DNA of 64,000 nt from Rhynchopus euleeides (GCA_963210315.1 OY723267.1:1178001-1242000), one strand, 5' to 3'; positions 50,405 to 61,683 are shown, numbered from the stretch's first letter. Notes: generated from the letters alone by a model not told the origin. Made by a program: numbers and translations.

Positions 50405-51272
50405 ATAGGCACCCCATGGCCAAAATGACCCCACCACAATCCGCACGGATCCCAAATATCCCAAAGAACGGGTTTTTGGAAAATCCGAGGGGGGGGGTCC
50501 CGCTGGGTGGGTAGGTGGGGTGGGGTGTGGGCTGGTGAAGGTGGCTGCCTCCCAGCCACCTTCACCCATGACCAGTCCCTGAACCAGACCCACGTTTCAT
50601 GGGCGAAACTTGGCTCGTACACCACCAAAGTGACCCCACTGTGATCCGCAAAAATTCCAAACGTTCAAAAGAAAGGGGTTTTGGAACACCCGAGGAGGGG
50701 GTCCCACTGGGTGGGTGGGGTGGGGTGTGGGCTGACTGCCTCCCAGCCACGCTGACCAGCCCCTGAACTAGACCCGTGTTTCATGGGTGATGCTTGGCTC
50801 GCACACCACCAAAGTGACCCCACTGTGATCCGCACAAATTCCAAACGTTCAAAAGAAAGGGGTTTTGGAACACCCGTGGAGGGGGTCCCGCTGGGTGGGT
50901 GGGTGTGGCTGCCTCCCAGTCACATTCCCTTAGGACCAGCCCCTGAACCAGAGGCACATTTCATGGACGGTGTTTGGCTCCTAGACCCACAAAGTGACCC
51001 CACTACGATTCGCAAAAGTTCCAAACGTTCAGAAGAACGGGGTTTTGGAATACCCGAGGAGGGGGTCCCGCTGGGTGGGTGGGCTGGTGTGGCTGCCTCC
51101 CAGTCACATCCTCCTGGGGCCAGCCTCCTATGACCAGACCCTGAATCAGACCCACATTTCATGGGTGAAGCTTGACACCTCGACCCACAGTGTGACCCCA
51201 CTACGATCCGCACAGATTCCAAATAGTCAAAAGAAAGGGGTTTCGGAACACCCGAGGAGGGGGTCCCGCTGA
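50405..51272 (+). repeat. Tandem array of about five 180-205-bp units related to the hAT 5' region
   Basis: Each unit contains 'GTGACCCCACT(G/A)(T/C)GATCCGCA', then 'CAAACGTTCAAAAGAAAGGG', 'GGAACACCCGAGGAGGGGGT' and 'CTGCCTCCCAGTCAC'. Units start at about 50423, 50631, 50813, 50995 and 51193. One diverged copy lies at 33205-33400 inside the hAT transposon, including the shared lead-in AGGCACCCCATGGCCAAAAT. The array thus probably descends from hAT subterminal sequence. Confidence 0.8.
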
Positions 51273-52132
51273 TTTTGGGTCACTTTCAGGTGATGTCAGG
51301 TACCTGGAGTGACCGCAGGTAGCCCATTTTCAGGGTGGGAGCCCTACTCGTACGTCACCCAGATTCAGCCCAAACCGTGCACCTCGGGTGCACGGTCGCC
51401 GGCAGCGCGCGGGCACCCGGAAACAGGCCGCATTTGCGCGCGCTGCCTGCACCCTGCACGCCAGCCCCCCCCCCCCCCCCCCCCCGGGGCTGTAAGCGAC
51501 CCCCCAGAAAATTACCCCAGCCACTGCCCCCCTCCCCCCAGCCTCGTCTCTTCAGCCAAGAACCAGGGATTGTCAGACGAAGGCTTGCAAGAACCTGATG
51601 GTGTCACGGGTGGGTGAAAAGATCGTAAAAAGGAACAGGGGATCTGCGAAAAAGCCAAAACACTGACATGTGAATCAAAGGATTATGATGAAAATGGGTT
51701 TCAGCCCCCTTGCTGATACAAAAGAAGCCACGAGGGCCACTGTGTGCGTGTGATTTCAGAAGTGAAATATTGAACGATTTTGAACGATTTTTGGCCGTGC
51801 TCGTCGCGTCCCCCGGTGAGGGGGGACGCTGTTTCGTGTTCTCCTTGCCGCACGGAGGCATTGCCTTACGTCGCCTCTTCCTCTTTTCCTTTATGGGCGG
51901 GTTAGTCTGGCTCAGAGGGCGGGACCGTGCTGATATGCACAGTGACGACTCTCCCTTTTTTTGTTGTGCCCGCCTCCTGCCGAGTCGTGGCTGCTGCCTC
52001 TCAGACTGGGGGCGGGCGGTCGCCGACGCTGACGCGCCTGGCGGCCCGTGGAAAGTGACGTGGGTCTGGGGGTGGGGGGGGGGGGGGGTGCTGGGGTGTC
52101 AGGCCGAAGCCCTTGACCGCTGTTGATTTTTG
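51273..52132. other. Intergenic, no gene recognised
   Basis: Contains a C-run (51463-51485), the phrase TTGAACGATTTTGAACGATT near 51768 (inverted relative to 27170) and a G-run near 52072-52090. Nothing codes convincingly. Confidence 0.45.
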
Positions 52133-55100
52133 CAGGTTTCACGAGATCAGGTAGTCCTTCTCGCTGTGCTCCATCACCCCTGCCTCAGCCAGGTAGCGTA
52201 GGGCCCCCTTGCAGTTGTGCAGCAGCAGGTTGTGCACGCTTGTGGCTGTGAGGTGGTGTCGGGCTGACGCTGTCGCGGGACAGCCGAAGAATAGGTGCTT
52301 CAGCGAGACCCCAGGCGGGGGGCTGTCCGGCGCAAGCTTCAGGCAGGGTTTGCACGGTGGTTGTGCGCTGCCCGGGACGTCGTGGTCGTACACCAGGCGG
52401 TGGTGGTCGGCCCGGAGGCGGCGGATGGTGGTTTCCCCTAAGCGGGTAAGGCCCTCCATGCGGAGGTCAGGGCGCTGCAGTCGCGTCTCCCCGATTCCTG
52501 ACCGATACGCGTACACGCTGTCTGTGCGGGGCAACGTGGTCCCGCTGTATATGTGTCGGCGGAGGGTGACACGGGCCGACGCGAGGCTGATCGGCTCCAT
52601 CTGGGGCTTGAACGCACCGATCTGCGCCTGCTTGTCAGCAAGTTCGTTCCCTACCACCCCAACATGCGACGGGATGTAGCGGAGGTGGGTGGTGACATCG
52701 TATGTTTGGGCGAGCTTGCGCAGCCTCTGCCAGATGTCCCATTCGGTGGACCCCCTCGCTCGCTGGGGGCCGCTCAGCAGTGCATTCAGTGCGCTCTGCG
52801 AGTCGGTGAGGATGGCGACCGTTTCGCCTTGGGTTACCACGGTGCATAGGTGGGCGAGGGATTCTCTGATGGCCACCAGCTCTGCCTGGTAGCTGATGCA
52901 ACGGAGTCCTGCCGGCCAGGCGAGCTTTTTCTTGAGGCGGCCCTCCGGCATGCTGTACACCGCTGCGCCCGCGCCGCCCTGTTGCTGCCGCGATGTGGAG
53001 TTGGAGACTGACCCGTCGGTGTAGACATGCCAGGCGCACGTCGGGAGGGCCTGGATGGTCTGCTCTGCCAGGTCCCGGAGGGTGTCTTTCGGGGTGGCGG
53101 CCTTCGGGGCGGTGAGCCCCGGCAGCGTCGCCAGGATGTGCACTCGTGGCAGCACCAGGTTCCATTCCCAGGGGGGGATGGGGTGTGCTGCATGCAGGGG
53201 GGCCAGCAGGGGGGTGCGCCCGTCGACCTTCGAGGATTTCACCAGACTCCGTGCCTGATGTAGCCAGCTGCCTCCCGTGTTCCCGGTATTTAGTTGCGCC
53301 CGGTATCCTGGGGAGTGGGGCACGCGGCGGAAGCGTTCGTGGTCTGTGCACACCGCAACCTTGAAGTCGAGGTCGAGGTCTCGTAGGTGTGATTCCCAGA
53401 GGAGCTTCGCCGTGCTGGTGTTCTTCATGCAGCCTGTGATAATCAGGGCTGCGGTGCGGTGGACATCTTGCAGGCGTTTGAGGTTCCTCGCGGTCAGGCC
53501 AGGGGTGTAAACGCTTGCGGCGTACATCAGGATGGGGTAGACATACGTCAGGTAGGCCTGGCGCAGCGTGTCTCCACTTGAGCCCCAGTCGGTGCCTGCC
53601 AACATACGCAGTATGCTCAGGCGTCGCATACAGGTGGTCACGACGTGGTCGACGTGGTCCGACATCGTGTAGCAGGCATCGATGTAAACCCCGAGGTATT
53701 TTGCTGTGGAGTCGTGCTGGAGGGGGGTGCCGTCTGGGAGCTCCATGCGCTTGTGCTCGCCCAGTGCTTCAGGCGTCGTTCCCATCAGCGTGTAGCAGCA
53801 CTTGCTGGGGGAGAGCTGCAGCCCGTGGAGTGGGACTTCGGCGGCGAGTGCTGATATGACGCCCTGTGCGGTGCTTAGGGCGTCGGTGTAGGTGTCCCCG
53901 ACGACGAGTACTGCAATGTCATCTGCGAACACCGCAGGGTGGACGTCCGGGGAGGCGGTGATGGCTCGAGATACGTCATCCATCACGCAGTTGAAGAGCA
54001 GGGGCGAGAGCACTGTTCCTTGTGGGACACCGTTGTTGAAGTCGTAGTAGTCGCTTCTCACCCCGTGCACCTGTGCGGCGGCCCGGCGGTTGCTGAGGTA
54101 GTTGTGCAGCCATCGGGTGAACTTCGGGGGGAAGCCCTTTCGTCTGACGCTGTTGATGACTGCGAGCTTGCTGACCTTGTCGAAGGCTTTCTCGAGGTCG
54201 AAGTACAGGGTGACAGCTGCCTTCCCGGAGGAGAGGGCGTCCGTCGCTGTTTGGGTGATGTAGGCTAGCTGGTCGGTTGTCGATCTCAGTCGCTGGAATC
54301 CCGCTTGGTTCGGGCAGTGCCCCTCGACTTGCGGGTATGCGTCGTCAAGCATGAGCTGCTCCATGCGCCTCTTCATCATTTTTTCCAGTACCTTGCATGC
54401 TGTGCTGGTGAGCGCAATTGGTCGGTACGAGGATGCTGCCGTCGCTGGCTTCCCCGGTTTCAGGATCGGGACGATGACTGCTCGCGTCCATGCGTCGGGG
54501 AGGATGCCGCTGTTCCACGACAGGTTGAGCACGTGCAGGAGTCCCTGCCGCGCTTGGGGGCCGAGGTGCATCAGCAGTTCGTTGTTGAGGTCGTCAGGCC
54601 CTGGGGATTTTCGCTCCTGCAGTTCGGACAGGGCTGCGCTCAGCTCCTCTTTGGAGAAGTCGTCTTCGGCAGCTGAGAGCTCGGGGGGTGTCTGGCCATT
54701 CGCATGTTGCGGGGTGGGTACCGATTGTGACTGTTGGTCGTTCCCTTCACTGATCTTGGCGTAGTGGCTGCAGAGGAGGTCCGCCTTAGCTTTGGGGTCG
54801 GTCACCGGGACCCCTCCGTCGACAAGCGGGAAGGCGGCCTGTTGAAGTTTGCGGCCGTCGAGTTCTCGCACAAGCCGGAAGGTGGCGCCGAGGTCGCTGC
54901 TGGTGCTCGCAGCCTGGCACCTGGTTTCCCAAGTTGTGCGTTTTGCTTCGAGGACGGCGTTGGTGGCGTCGGTGGTCAGCTTGTCCAGTTTGTCGTAGTC
55001 GTCCTGGGACAGGTGTGTAGTCTGGGCGTGTCTGCGTGATTCTTCGTTCCGCGCCCGTACCGCGCGTTTCACCTTGCTCGTGAACCACCTCTTGCGGGGG

Positions 55101-56131
55101 CGTGAGCTACGCTTCGTCGGGATGTGCTTGGCTGCGACCGTTCGCACCAGTCCAAGCCACTTGTGGAAGGACTCCTTCGGGTCACACCACTTCGTCACTT
55201 TGCGTGATAGCCGTTCGAGCTCCTCGGTGAAGGCGGGCCAGTCCGCTGCTGCCCAGTTCCACAGTTGACGGGCCTTGGCTGCCGGGTGTGTCGCAGCTGC
55301 TGGCGTTCGTTCAAAAGGGACGGTGTATTGGATGGCGAAGTGGTCTGATTGCCACTGGTCCAGGGTATTCCAGGTGACCTCCCCCAACTCGTAGTGGGCG
55401 AAGACGATGTCCGGCGAGGACTTGGAGTCGCGGCGCATGCGTGTGGGGTGGTCGGGGTCGTTGCACAGTGACATGCCGTTGAGGAGGGACCAGTGGTACA
55501 GATCAGTTCCCTTGTTGTCACAGCGCGCATGTTTATCCCAGGCACGGTTGTGGATGTTGAAGTCGCCAGCTATGACGGACTCCGGCGTGTGTGGTAGCAG
55601 GGATGTAGAGAAGTCATCGTGGCGTGGGTCGTTGCTAGTGCCGACTCCCGAGGGGCGGTACACATTGGTGAACGTGACGGCGCTTTCCGGTCCCGTGACT
55701 CGCACTGTGAGGGTCTCTGTTACACTAGCGTCTGGTGCGGTGGCAATGAGAGTCGCGTGTAGGTCCTCCCGCACTAGCGTTGCGATCCCGCCTCCGGAGG
55801 TGAGCGTCCCTTTACAGCGCTTCTGGGTGCGGCGTCGGAGAAATGTGGAGTAGCCCGGGAACTTGGGGTCTCCCCCCTGTGCTGCTCGGAGCTCTTGCAG
55901 ATGCACGACGTCGTACCGTTGGGTTGCGAGGTGGTGATGTAGTTCCGCTTTTTTCGCCTCGGTGAGACCGTTGCAGTTCCAGGTCAGGCACTTGAGGTGC
56001 TGATATTTCGACAGCGAAACCCACCTCCACGTCAAAACGACCGAGCTGCTGTAATGCGCCAAATGCCGGGCTAAACAAAGCAACTGCCGCGGCAGTTTAT
56101 GGAGGTCGGCCTGATGTTGCCCAAAAGCGCT
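52133..56131 (-). mobile_element. Non-LTR retrotransposon (LINE), endonuclease-RT-RNase H type
   Basis: The body is the intact 1314-codon gene at 56083-52139. Boundaries are approximate. A poly-A tail is absent, and the stop codon lies only a few bases from the apparent 3' end. The sequences CCGCTGTTGATTTTT (52118) and CCGCTGTCTTTTT (56133) outside the two ends look like an imperfect target duplication. Close by, TTTGCAGGTTTC (52129) and GAAACCTGCAAA (56147) form an inverted pair, which makes the exact ends ambiguous. Only one ORF is seen; no upstream ORF1 is present. Confidence 0.6.
52139..56083 (-). CDS. LINE polyprotein: APE endonuclease, reverse transcriptase, RNase H, C-terminal zinc knuckle
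   Basis: The 1314-aa protein nicks the target, reverse-transcribes the element RNA and removes RNA. The endonuclease (about 28-260) shows CLTWNCNG, LQELRAAQ, AGDFNIHN (about 171) and a QSDHFAIQ catalytic histidine. The RT (about 480-770) shows YRPIALTS, GFQRLRSTTDQL, the motif A aspartates in YFDLEKAFD, NGVPQGTVLSPLLF and FADDIAVL (about 718). RNase H (about 1015-1150) has YTDGSV, AELVAIRESL, LTDSQSALN and SHVGVVGNELAD. A C-terminal CKPC-H-C knuckle follows (LKHLFFGCPA). EN-RT-RNH order fits I/Tad/Ingi-like clades. All catalytic residues seen are intact, and there is no stop or frameshift, so the copy could be active. The first Met (56083) precedes the endonuclease by about 25 residues. Confidence 0.93.
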   Translation of the reverse strand: MLCLARHLAHYSSSVVLTWRWVSLSKYQHLKCLTWNCNGLTEAKKAELHHHLATQRYDVVHLQELRAAQGGDPKFPGYSTFLRRRTQKRCKGTLTSGGGIATLVREDLHATLIATAPDASVTETLTVRVTGPESAVTFTNVYRPSGVGTSNDPRHDDFSTSLLPHTPESVIAGDFNIHNRAWDKHARCDNKGTDLYHWSLLNGMSLCNDPDHPTRMRRDSKSSPDIVFAHYELGEVTWNTLDQWQSDHFAIQYTVPFERTPAAATHPAAKARQLWNWAAADWPAFTEELERLSRKVTKWCDPKESFHKWLGLVRTVAAKHIPTKRSSRPRKRWFTSKVKRAVRARNEESRRHAQTTHLSQDDYDKLDKLTTDATNAVLEAKRTTWETRCQAASTSSDLGATFRLVRELDGRKLQQAAFPLVDGGVPVTDPKAKADLLCSHYAKISEGNDQQSQSVPTPQHANGQTPPELSAAEDDFSKEELSAALSELQERKSPGPDDLNNELLMHLGPQARQGLLHVLNLSWNSGILPDAWTRAVIVPILKPGKPATAASSYRPIALTSTACKVLEKMMKRRMEQLMLDDAYPQVEGHCPNQAGFQRLRSTTDQLAYITQTATDALSSGKAAVTLYFDLEKAFDKVSKLAVINSVRRKGFPPKFTRWLHNYLSNRRAAAQVHGVRSDYYDFNNGVPQGTVLSPLLFNCVMDDVSRAITASPDVHPAVFADDIAVLVVGDTYTDALSTAQGVISALAAEVPLHGLQLSPSKCCYTLMGTTPEALGEHKRMELPDGTPLQHDSTAKYLGVYIDACYTMSDHVDHVVTTCMRRLSILRMLAGTDWGSSGDTLRQAYLTYVYPILMYAASVYTPGLTARNLKRLQDVHRTAALIITGCMKNTSTAKLLWESHLRDLDLDFKVAVCTDHERFRRVPHSPGYRAQLNTGNTGGSWLHQARSLVKSSKVDGRTPLLAPLHAAHPIPPWEWNLVLPRVHILATLPGLTAPKAATPKDTLRDLAEQTIQALPTCAWHVYTDGSVSNSTSRQQQGGAGAAVYSMPEGRLKKKLAWPAGLRCISYQAELVAIRESLAHLCTVVTQGETVAILTDSQSALNALLSGPQRARGSTEWDIWQRLRKLAQTYDVTTHLRYIPSHVGVVGNELADKQAQIGAFKPQMEPISLASARVTLRRHIYSGTTLPRTDSVYAYRSGIGETRLQRPDLRMEGLTRLGETTIRRLRADHHRLVYDHDVPGSAQPPCKPCLKLAPDSPPPGVSLKHLFFGCPATASARHHLTATSVHNLLLHNCKGALRYLAEAGVMEHSEKDYLIS

Positions 56132-57732
56132 GCCCGCTGTCTTTTTGAAACCTGCAAACGACAGAGGTGGTCATGACGTGGTAAAAAAAGGCTATGCGCA
56201 GGCTGGAATGAATAGGATATCTGAGCCCGTCACAAACCGAACACCTTGGCATGGCAAAAAGACGAAGGAAGCTCGCTCGTGCAATCTTGCACCTCTTCTT
56301 CCGAAGACGCGCACGGGAGGCACTGCATGACGACCCACGCCGCGAAAAGCAATTAAGACTAAGTAACCCCTCACCTGCCGGATTCCTGTCTGGTGCAGCA
56401 CACAACCGCAACACTCCGAAGGGTGTGGGGGTTGTGGGTGTGCCACTGCTCCAGACGAACAGGCTGTGCGCTGGTGGGAGAGGAGTGGGGGGGGAAGAAA
56501 GCTTCGCTGATTCTCACAAGTTTCTGTTGAATTTCTTGGCGTGCCGTAGCATACACGATGGCCGTCACCCCGTGAAGATTGGCATGCCCGTTATTGTATT
56601 CTCGTCTCTCTGATCAGTGGTGTCATTTTTGTTTTGCCTTTATGTCTCAGGCTTCTTTGCACTGAATATGTCAATAAATCCGAACAAATTACTTCTGACC
56701 GTTGACATCCTTGACAAAATAACAAGCAAACATTGTTCTGTCCCTGTTGGCGTCCCTCTGTCTTGGGTAAGTGTATACTTTTCTTCGTGCTGGAATCACC
56801 CTGTGCGTCTGGGCCACCGATCTTCAAGGTCTTCCGGCTGGCATCGCTGGCGTTATTTTTTTTTGAATCGAAGTAAAAGGAATGGGTGGGGTGGCGGTGT
56901 GAAATAATGTCTTCCACTAAAGAACATCGGGGGTGCGGGGTGCCACAACGGAAAAAAATTGGCGAGAAAACAAAATCGGGTGCCTTAGACGGGGCACCTT
57001 CCGATAGACATTGCAAATACGGTGTCGATCTGCAGAGCCCCCGCTCTTGCATAACCCCCCGGGCTTGATGAAGTTGGGGTGCGAAACGGGGGCTGCAATG
57101 TGCAGCACATGCCCGGAAAGGTTCTCCCGGTTGGCATCACCGAACTGAAAAATACGCGGGGGAGGGGGGGGAAATGCGGTTACTCGCCTCAGATAGCGGC
57201 AACCACTACAACTTTGGACAACTGGCGAAGCCAGGGGGGATGGGGGAGCGCGGATTTCTGGTACCCCGCGCGCCGATAACATGGCGGTTGATTGCATCGT
57301 ACGTCGGAGGAACGGAAAAAACAACTGTCGTCGGGGAAGATGAATGAATACTTTTGCCGCTCTCCCAATATAAATTTCTCTCTCTCACTCTCTGTGGAAA
57401 GGCGCGATGTGTTGAACGAATGGCATTGTGTTTGATTCCTTTGTTTTGTGCGTCAAAACCGGGGAGTGGGGGAGGTGTGTGGGTGTGGGTGGAACAAAAC
57501 CACACGTGGTTTTGATAAAGGCCAGCATGTCTATCCCTGGCCTACAGCCACAGCAACACAGCCAAGTCAGATTTGTGGTTTGCCACACCCCCCCCCCTCC
57601 CCACACACCCAGCGCTGGCGGCTTTTCCTTTCCACTGCTGACAAGGTTCTTGCTATTGCAAGAACATAAACCACTAGTCGCCCTTTGTCACTCTCAAATC
57701 CACCCCCCCTATCCCCCCCCCCCGTCCACCCC
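56132..57732. other. Intergenic, no gene recognised
   Basis: Between the LINE and the 3' end of the CSC1-like gene. Only short overlapping frames; C-runs near 57590 and 57710. Confidence 0.5.
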
Positions 57733-60351
57733 CTACGCAAAGGGCTCGCTCCCCTTGAGAGGGCTGCCCGCCTGCGCCTCTGCAGCTGTCGTCTCGGCAG
57801 GTGGCTTGACTGTCGCGTCACCGCTGGTCTGCACCTCCTCGGAAGTAACCTTCGGGGAGGGCGGCAGGGAGTCGCCAGGAGAACCGGGAGAATCCTCCTC
57901 CATCTCGAGCTCCTTCTCCGACGGCGTTCCGCGGGACGGGTTGGAGAAGAAGACGGATGTGCTGACAATCCCGGGGTAGGGGCCGTCCATGTCACTGTCG
58001 TCCTCATCATCCTCCGCTTCCTCCTCCAGCCAATGCTTGGCGGCCATCTCCTCGTGGTCGATATCAACTGGCTCAAACGACTTGCAGGGGTGCATGAAAG
58101 CAGAGACGGGGTTGCCCGACAAGTCGGGGATCTTGCTCTCGGCGTGCTTCGCATCCACGTCCCCACCCACTGCCTCCGCCACCCCCTCCTCGTCTGCCTC
58201 GGGGAACCCGGGTGTCGGGGCGTCTGTCAGGTCGGGCCCCCCGGTGACGAAGTCGAGGATGGTCGGCAGGTTGAGGACCTTGCGCGTCGGCTTCTTCTCC
58301 AGCTGGTCCTTCAGGAAGTCGGGGCCCATGAGGTAGTGCATCAGCGAGTTGGAGTGCCAGATCACGTAGAGCGTCATGGCAATGGGGGGGCAGGACACGC
58401 CAAACACATCCCACTTCGTCTTGACGGCGAGGAGGACCGTGACACTGAGGACCTGCATCGCGAGGAAAATGCCCAGGAGGCAGTTGATGGCGCAGGGCAG
58501 CATCGAGTAGTCCGACTCGCGCGACTTGGGGTAGACGTCGAGCAGCATCGCCCTGTCCACCATGAAGCGGATCAAGAAGTAGAAGAAGCCGAAGAACGGG
58601 ATGTACGGAACGTTCGGCGCGAAGCAGAGGGCGAAACCGAGGGTGATCAGCGCAAAGGCGTACTCCTCGGAGTAGTAGAACTGCTTCCTCTTGTAAGCCT
58701 CGCAGAGCTCCCTGTGTGTGAAGGCCTTGCTGGCCATGACAGGCCCCAGGATAAGGTCCCCGATACGGAGGAAGCGCACCATGTTGCCCATAAATGCCGC
58801 CTGAACGACGAACACGACGAAGTAACCATCAACAGGCACGATCAGCTTTGTGATGAAGACATAGATGTCCGAGAAGGACTTCCCGTTCAGCAGATCCGAG
58901 GAGTCGCCCAGCCCCTGTGCGGCAGCCTGAAGCAGGACTGTTGTGACGAGGCCAAACACAGCCATCTTGCGGAGGACACGGACCTCGCGCTCGACCTTGT
59001 CAGGAACGCTCTCCACAAACTGCGTCAGGACACGCATGACGATCGGCAGGAGGATGTTGAGCACCGCAATGGCGATGATGGGGAGGTAGGCGGAGATCAA
59101 TCCCTTCAGCTCCTCGTGCACCTCCATCACGGTTTTGATGAAGGGGATCCAGCGGGACAGGTTGTCGACGTTGGAGAGGGACGCCACAATGGTACCCCAA
59201 AGGATCGCAAGGAAGAACAGGGTTGCGGCGGTGATGACGTTCCCCGCGAAGATACGCCCGCTGGATGCCCCCAAGTTCTCCCAGATGATGGTCTTCGGGT
59301 GGGGGGCAAACCAGACGTCCCTGACAGAAGTGAGCTTGCGCAGCTGCGACCCGTTGTGGAACAGAACGAACATGGCGCAGTGCCCGGCATGTGCGAAGGT
59401 AACGTAGGCTGTCCCAATAATCTCCTGGTCGTCCACCTTCTCCTTCTGCTCACGAAGCACCTTGTAGTATTTGTCGGCCTTCTCGCGGTACATCGTAATC
59501 GCGTTCTGCTTCTGGCAGGTGAACCACCCTGTGCGGATCTCGATGTCTGGATGGGTCAGGCGGTCCTCCCCCTTGATGCCCTCCTTCTCGCACACGGCGT
59601 ACCAATGCTCCAGCTCGGCGATGGTACTGTCTCGTTTTTCGATTGTTTTAAGCATGTCCTTCACGTCTTTGCGCGGCACCTCCACCTGCACCACCTGCTT
59701 CTGGAGGAAGTCAGGGATGCGCGACCAGATGTGCTTCTGGGCCTCCTTCATCGACCCGGTGGGCACCCCGAACATCACAGCGGTGGAAGGGGGCGTGGAG
59801 CTCGACTTCGCCTGCTTGAGGTAGAAGATCATCTTGAAGATGGCGCTGTACACCTCGTAGGCGATGATGTATGACACACCGCACATCAGCCAGAACTTCT
59901 GGGACTTCGGGCGGAGGTTCCGGGTGGTGAAGTCAGCAATGCCGTGGGTGAAGTCGAGATCCTGGTCGAGGAAGTACTCTTTGCGGAAGTCGCTGGTCAC
60001 GTTGATAGGCATCATGGTCGCAGCGCAAATGAACCCGACGAAAAGGAACATCAGAATCACCAACCGCAGGAAGCACAGGTATATGTGTGTCTCAGTGCCC
60101 TGCTGGTGGTCAATCCACGGATCGACAAGCCTGAACAGCGACTGGTACAGCGAGCTCTTCTCGGGACCCTCACCTGCGAAGTGGAAGAAGCTGGACTTCC
60201 CGACCGGGCGTGTCGGCCTGTAGATCTTCCACAGCTTCAGCGCCGCGATGGAGGAGGTGTTGTAGCAGACATAAGCAATGAGAAGCAGCACCGGCGTGAT
60301 GATCGCGTTAAGCACAAGGGCCGGGAACAGCCCTTCGGAAGCGTATGCCAT
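57733..60351 (-). CDS. OSCA/CSC1/TMEM63-type mechanosensitive cation channel
   Basis: The 872-aa single-exon reading begins MAYASEGLF. The family forms dimeric, stretch- or osmotically-gated cation channels in the plasma or endomembranes. The N-terminal module has a first TM (about 10-30) and further TMs (about 90-112, 155-180). A long cytosolic domain follows (about 185-360) with the coiled, charged region KTIEKRDSTIAELEHWYAVC and the typical ...GTAYVTFAHAG... strand. The large hydrophobic core (about 370-700) contains repeated TMs, including DGYFVVFVVQAAFMGN and YSEEYAFALITLGFALCFAP, which match the conserved DUF221 pore-domain segments. The last 150 residues are acidic and disordered. Length fits the family. 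No intron is needed. It shares the minus strand with its neighbours. Confidence 0.88.
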   Translation of the reverse strand: MAYASEGLFPALVLNAIITPVLLLIAYVCYNTSSIAALKLWKIYRPTRPVGKSSFFHFAGEGPEKSSLYQSLFRLVDPWIDHQQGTETHIYLCFLRLVILMFLFVGFICAATMMPINVTSDFRKEYFLDQDLDFTHGIADFTTRNLRPKSQKFWLMCGVSYIIAYEVYSAIFKMIFYLKQAKSSSTPPSTAVMFGVPTGSMKEAQKHIWSRIPDFLQKQVVQVEVPRKDVKDMLKTIEKRDSTIAELEHWYAVCEKEGIKGEDRLTHPDIEIRTGWFTCQKQNAITMYREKADKYYKVLREQKEKVDDQEIIGTAYVTFAHAGHCAMFVLFHNGSQLRKLTSVRDVWFAPHPKTIIWENLGASSGRIFAGNVITAATLFFLAILWGTIVASLSNVDNLSRWIPFIKTVMEVHEELKGLISAYLPIIAIAVLNILLPIVMRVLTQFVESVPDKVEREVRVLRKMAVFGLVTTVLLQAAAQGLGDSSDLLNGKSFSDIYVFITKLIVPVDGYFVVFVVQAAFMGNMVRFLRIGDLILGPVMASKAFTHRELCEAYKRKQFYYSEEYAFALITLGFALCFAPNVPYIPFFGFFYFLIRFMVDRAMLLDVYPKSRESDYSMLPCAINCLLGIFLAMQVLSVTVLLAVKTKWDVFGVSCPPIAMTLYVIWHSNSLMHYLMGPDFLKDQLEKKPTRKVLNLPTILDFVTGGPDLTDAPTPGFPEADEEGVAEAVGGDVDAKHAESKIPDLSGNPVSAFMHPCKSFEPVDIDHEEMAAKHWLEEEAEDDEDDSDMDGPYPGIVSTSVFFSNPSRGTPSEKELEMEEDSPGSPGDSLPPSPKVTSEEVQTSGDATVKPPAETTAAEAQAGSPLKGSEPFA

Positions 60352-61683
60352 TGTTTAGAGTGTCAGATGAGGCGGTATCAACACGAACCTGTGGGTGTGT
60401 GGTGTGTGGCACAGCTGACACAAGAGCAAGAAACAAGGTAGTCGGGAGAAACAGGCAAACACCCGGATGGAGGGGGTGGGGCGGTTCAACCTTCTTCTAA
60501 CCCATTCCCCTTCGTGGATCTCTTCCTCAGTTCGTTGATAGGCACGCTTCGGTGGGGATGTGCGCGTGCGGCATTATTCGGGCGGTATTTGCTGATGTGC
60601 CCTGCACCCTTCTGCCCGTTTATGCAGCTTCTGACCCAGCCTGAGTAACAAGGGGGGTTGTGAGTGAGCACCCACACACTGATTGCTGCCGTTTTCCCGA
60701 AAATATTGTGGGCTGGAACAGTCGTCGCAACTGACTCTCCATAACAGCATGCCACTCCAAAGATTAACATTTTTGAGTCTTTTGAGGAACGAAACAAACT
60801 CCAAAACCCAGCCTGTGGCAGATAAAAAAGGCTCCCGGAATAGCAAAGAGGGGTGGCGCCGATGGATCGGGCAAGGAGATGCTCTCCCTCCATTGGCACC
60901 CTTCTCCTCTTGCCAAGATCACTCGCCACTGCTTGTGTCATCTCCGCGACACTTCGAAATCAATGCCACTTATCCCCATCGAGTTGCAACTGCCTTGACT
61001 GATGAGGACCTGGAACATGATGTGAAAGGAGCTTCACTGTTGCCTTCTTGACAGCTGCGCTGTCCCGTTGCACAACCACAGCTCTGTGGAGCTAGCATTG
61101 TCTGCAATGCACAGTACCAAGCTCGTCTGATCCCGAGCGGGATGGAAAGCCGGGAGTAAACCCGGTGATATCGACCAACACCATCTCCACCATTCATCAG
61201 CTCAACGGCAACGGAATATCTGCTATCTAACCTGACTGCGAATATACTTTGTATCAGTGTAGGGCGCCCCAACTGCCCTGCTTGCGACACACGCACGCAC
61301 AACGACGGGTTTTCACTTCCTTCTCCTTGTGTGCAGTCTTTATCTGGACTGAGCGCCTCTAATTACAGCACCCACCCGTGCCCCAGACCAAGACTTTATT
61401 GGGCGTCGGAGAGGCCGTGGGGGGGAGAGATCTCTTGTGACTCCCCCTCGCCCACCTCCCTCCCCTCCGCTTGGCCAAAAAACCAAGCATTTACGGTGCA
61501 CACCTATGCGTCACAGCACTGGACCGACTCCAAAAAAACCCCCACGAGACGAGAGTAAACGAGTTTGCACATCGCTGTGTGGGTACACGTGTGGAAGCAA
61601 GCGACGCCTGGCTCACCCCCACCCCCCAGCCAGGAGGGTTAGATGCCCAGGCGGTACACACCCACCCCCCACACACCCCTGCG
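60352..61683. other. Intergenic, no gene recognised
   Basis: The spacer between two minus-strand genes. Only short frames; the CCCCA-rich right end overlaps the 3' flank of the next gene. Confidence 0.5.

Noticed and set aside
57685-59874. 729-codon plus-strand open frame
   Set aside because: Antisense shadow of the CSC1-like gene with a His/Glu/Val-rich translation.
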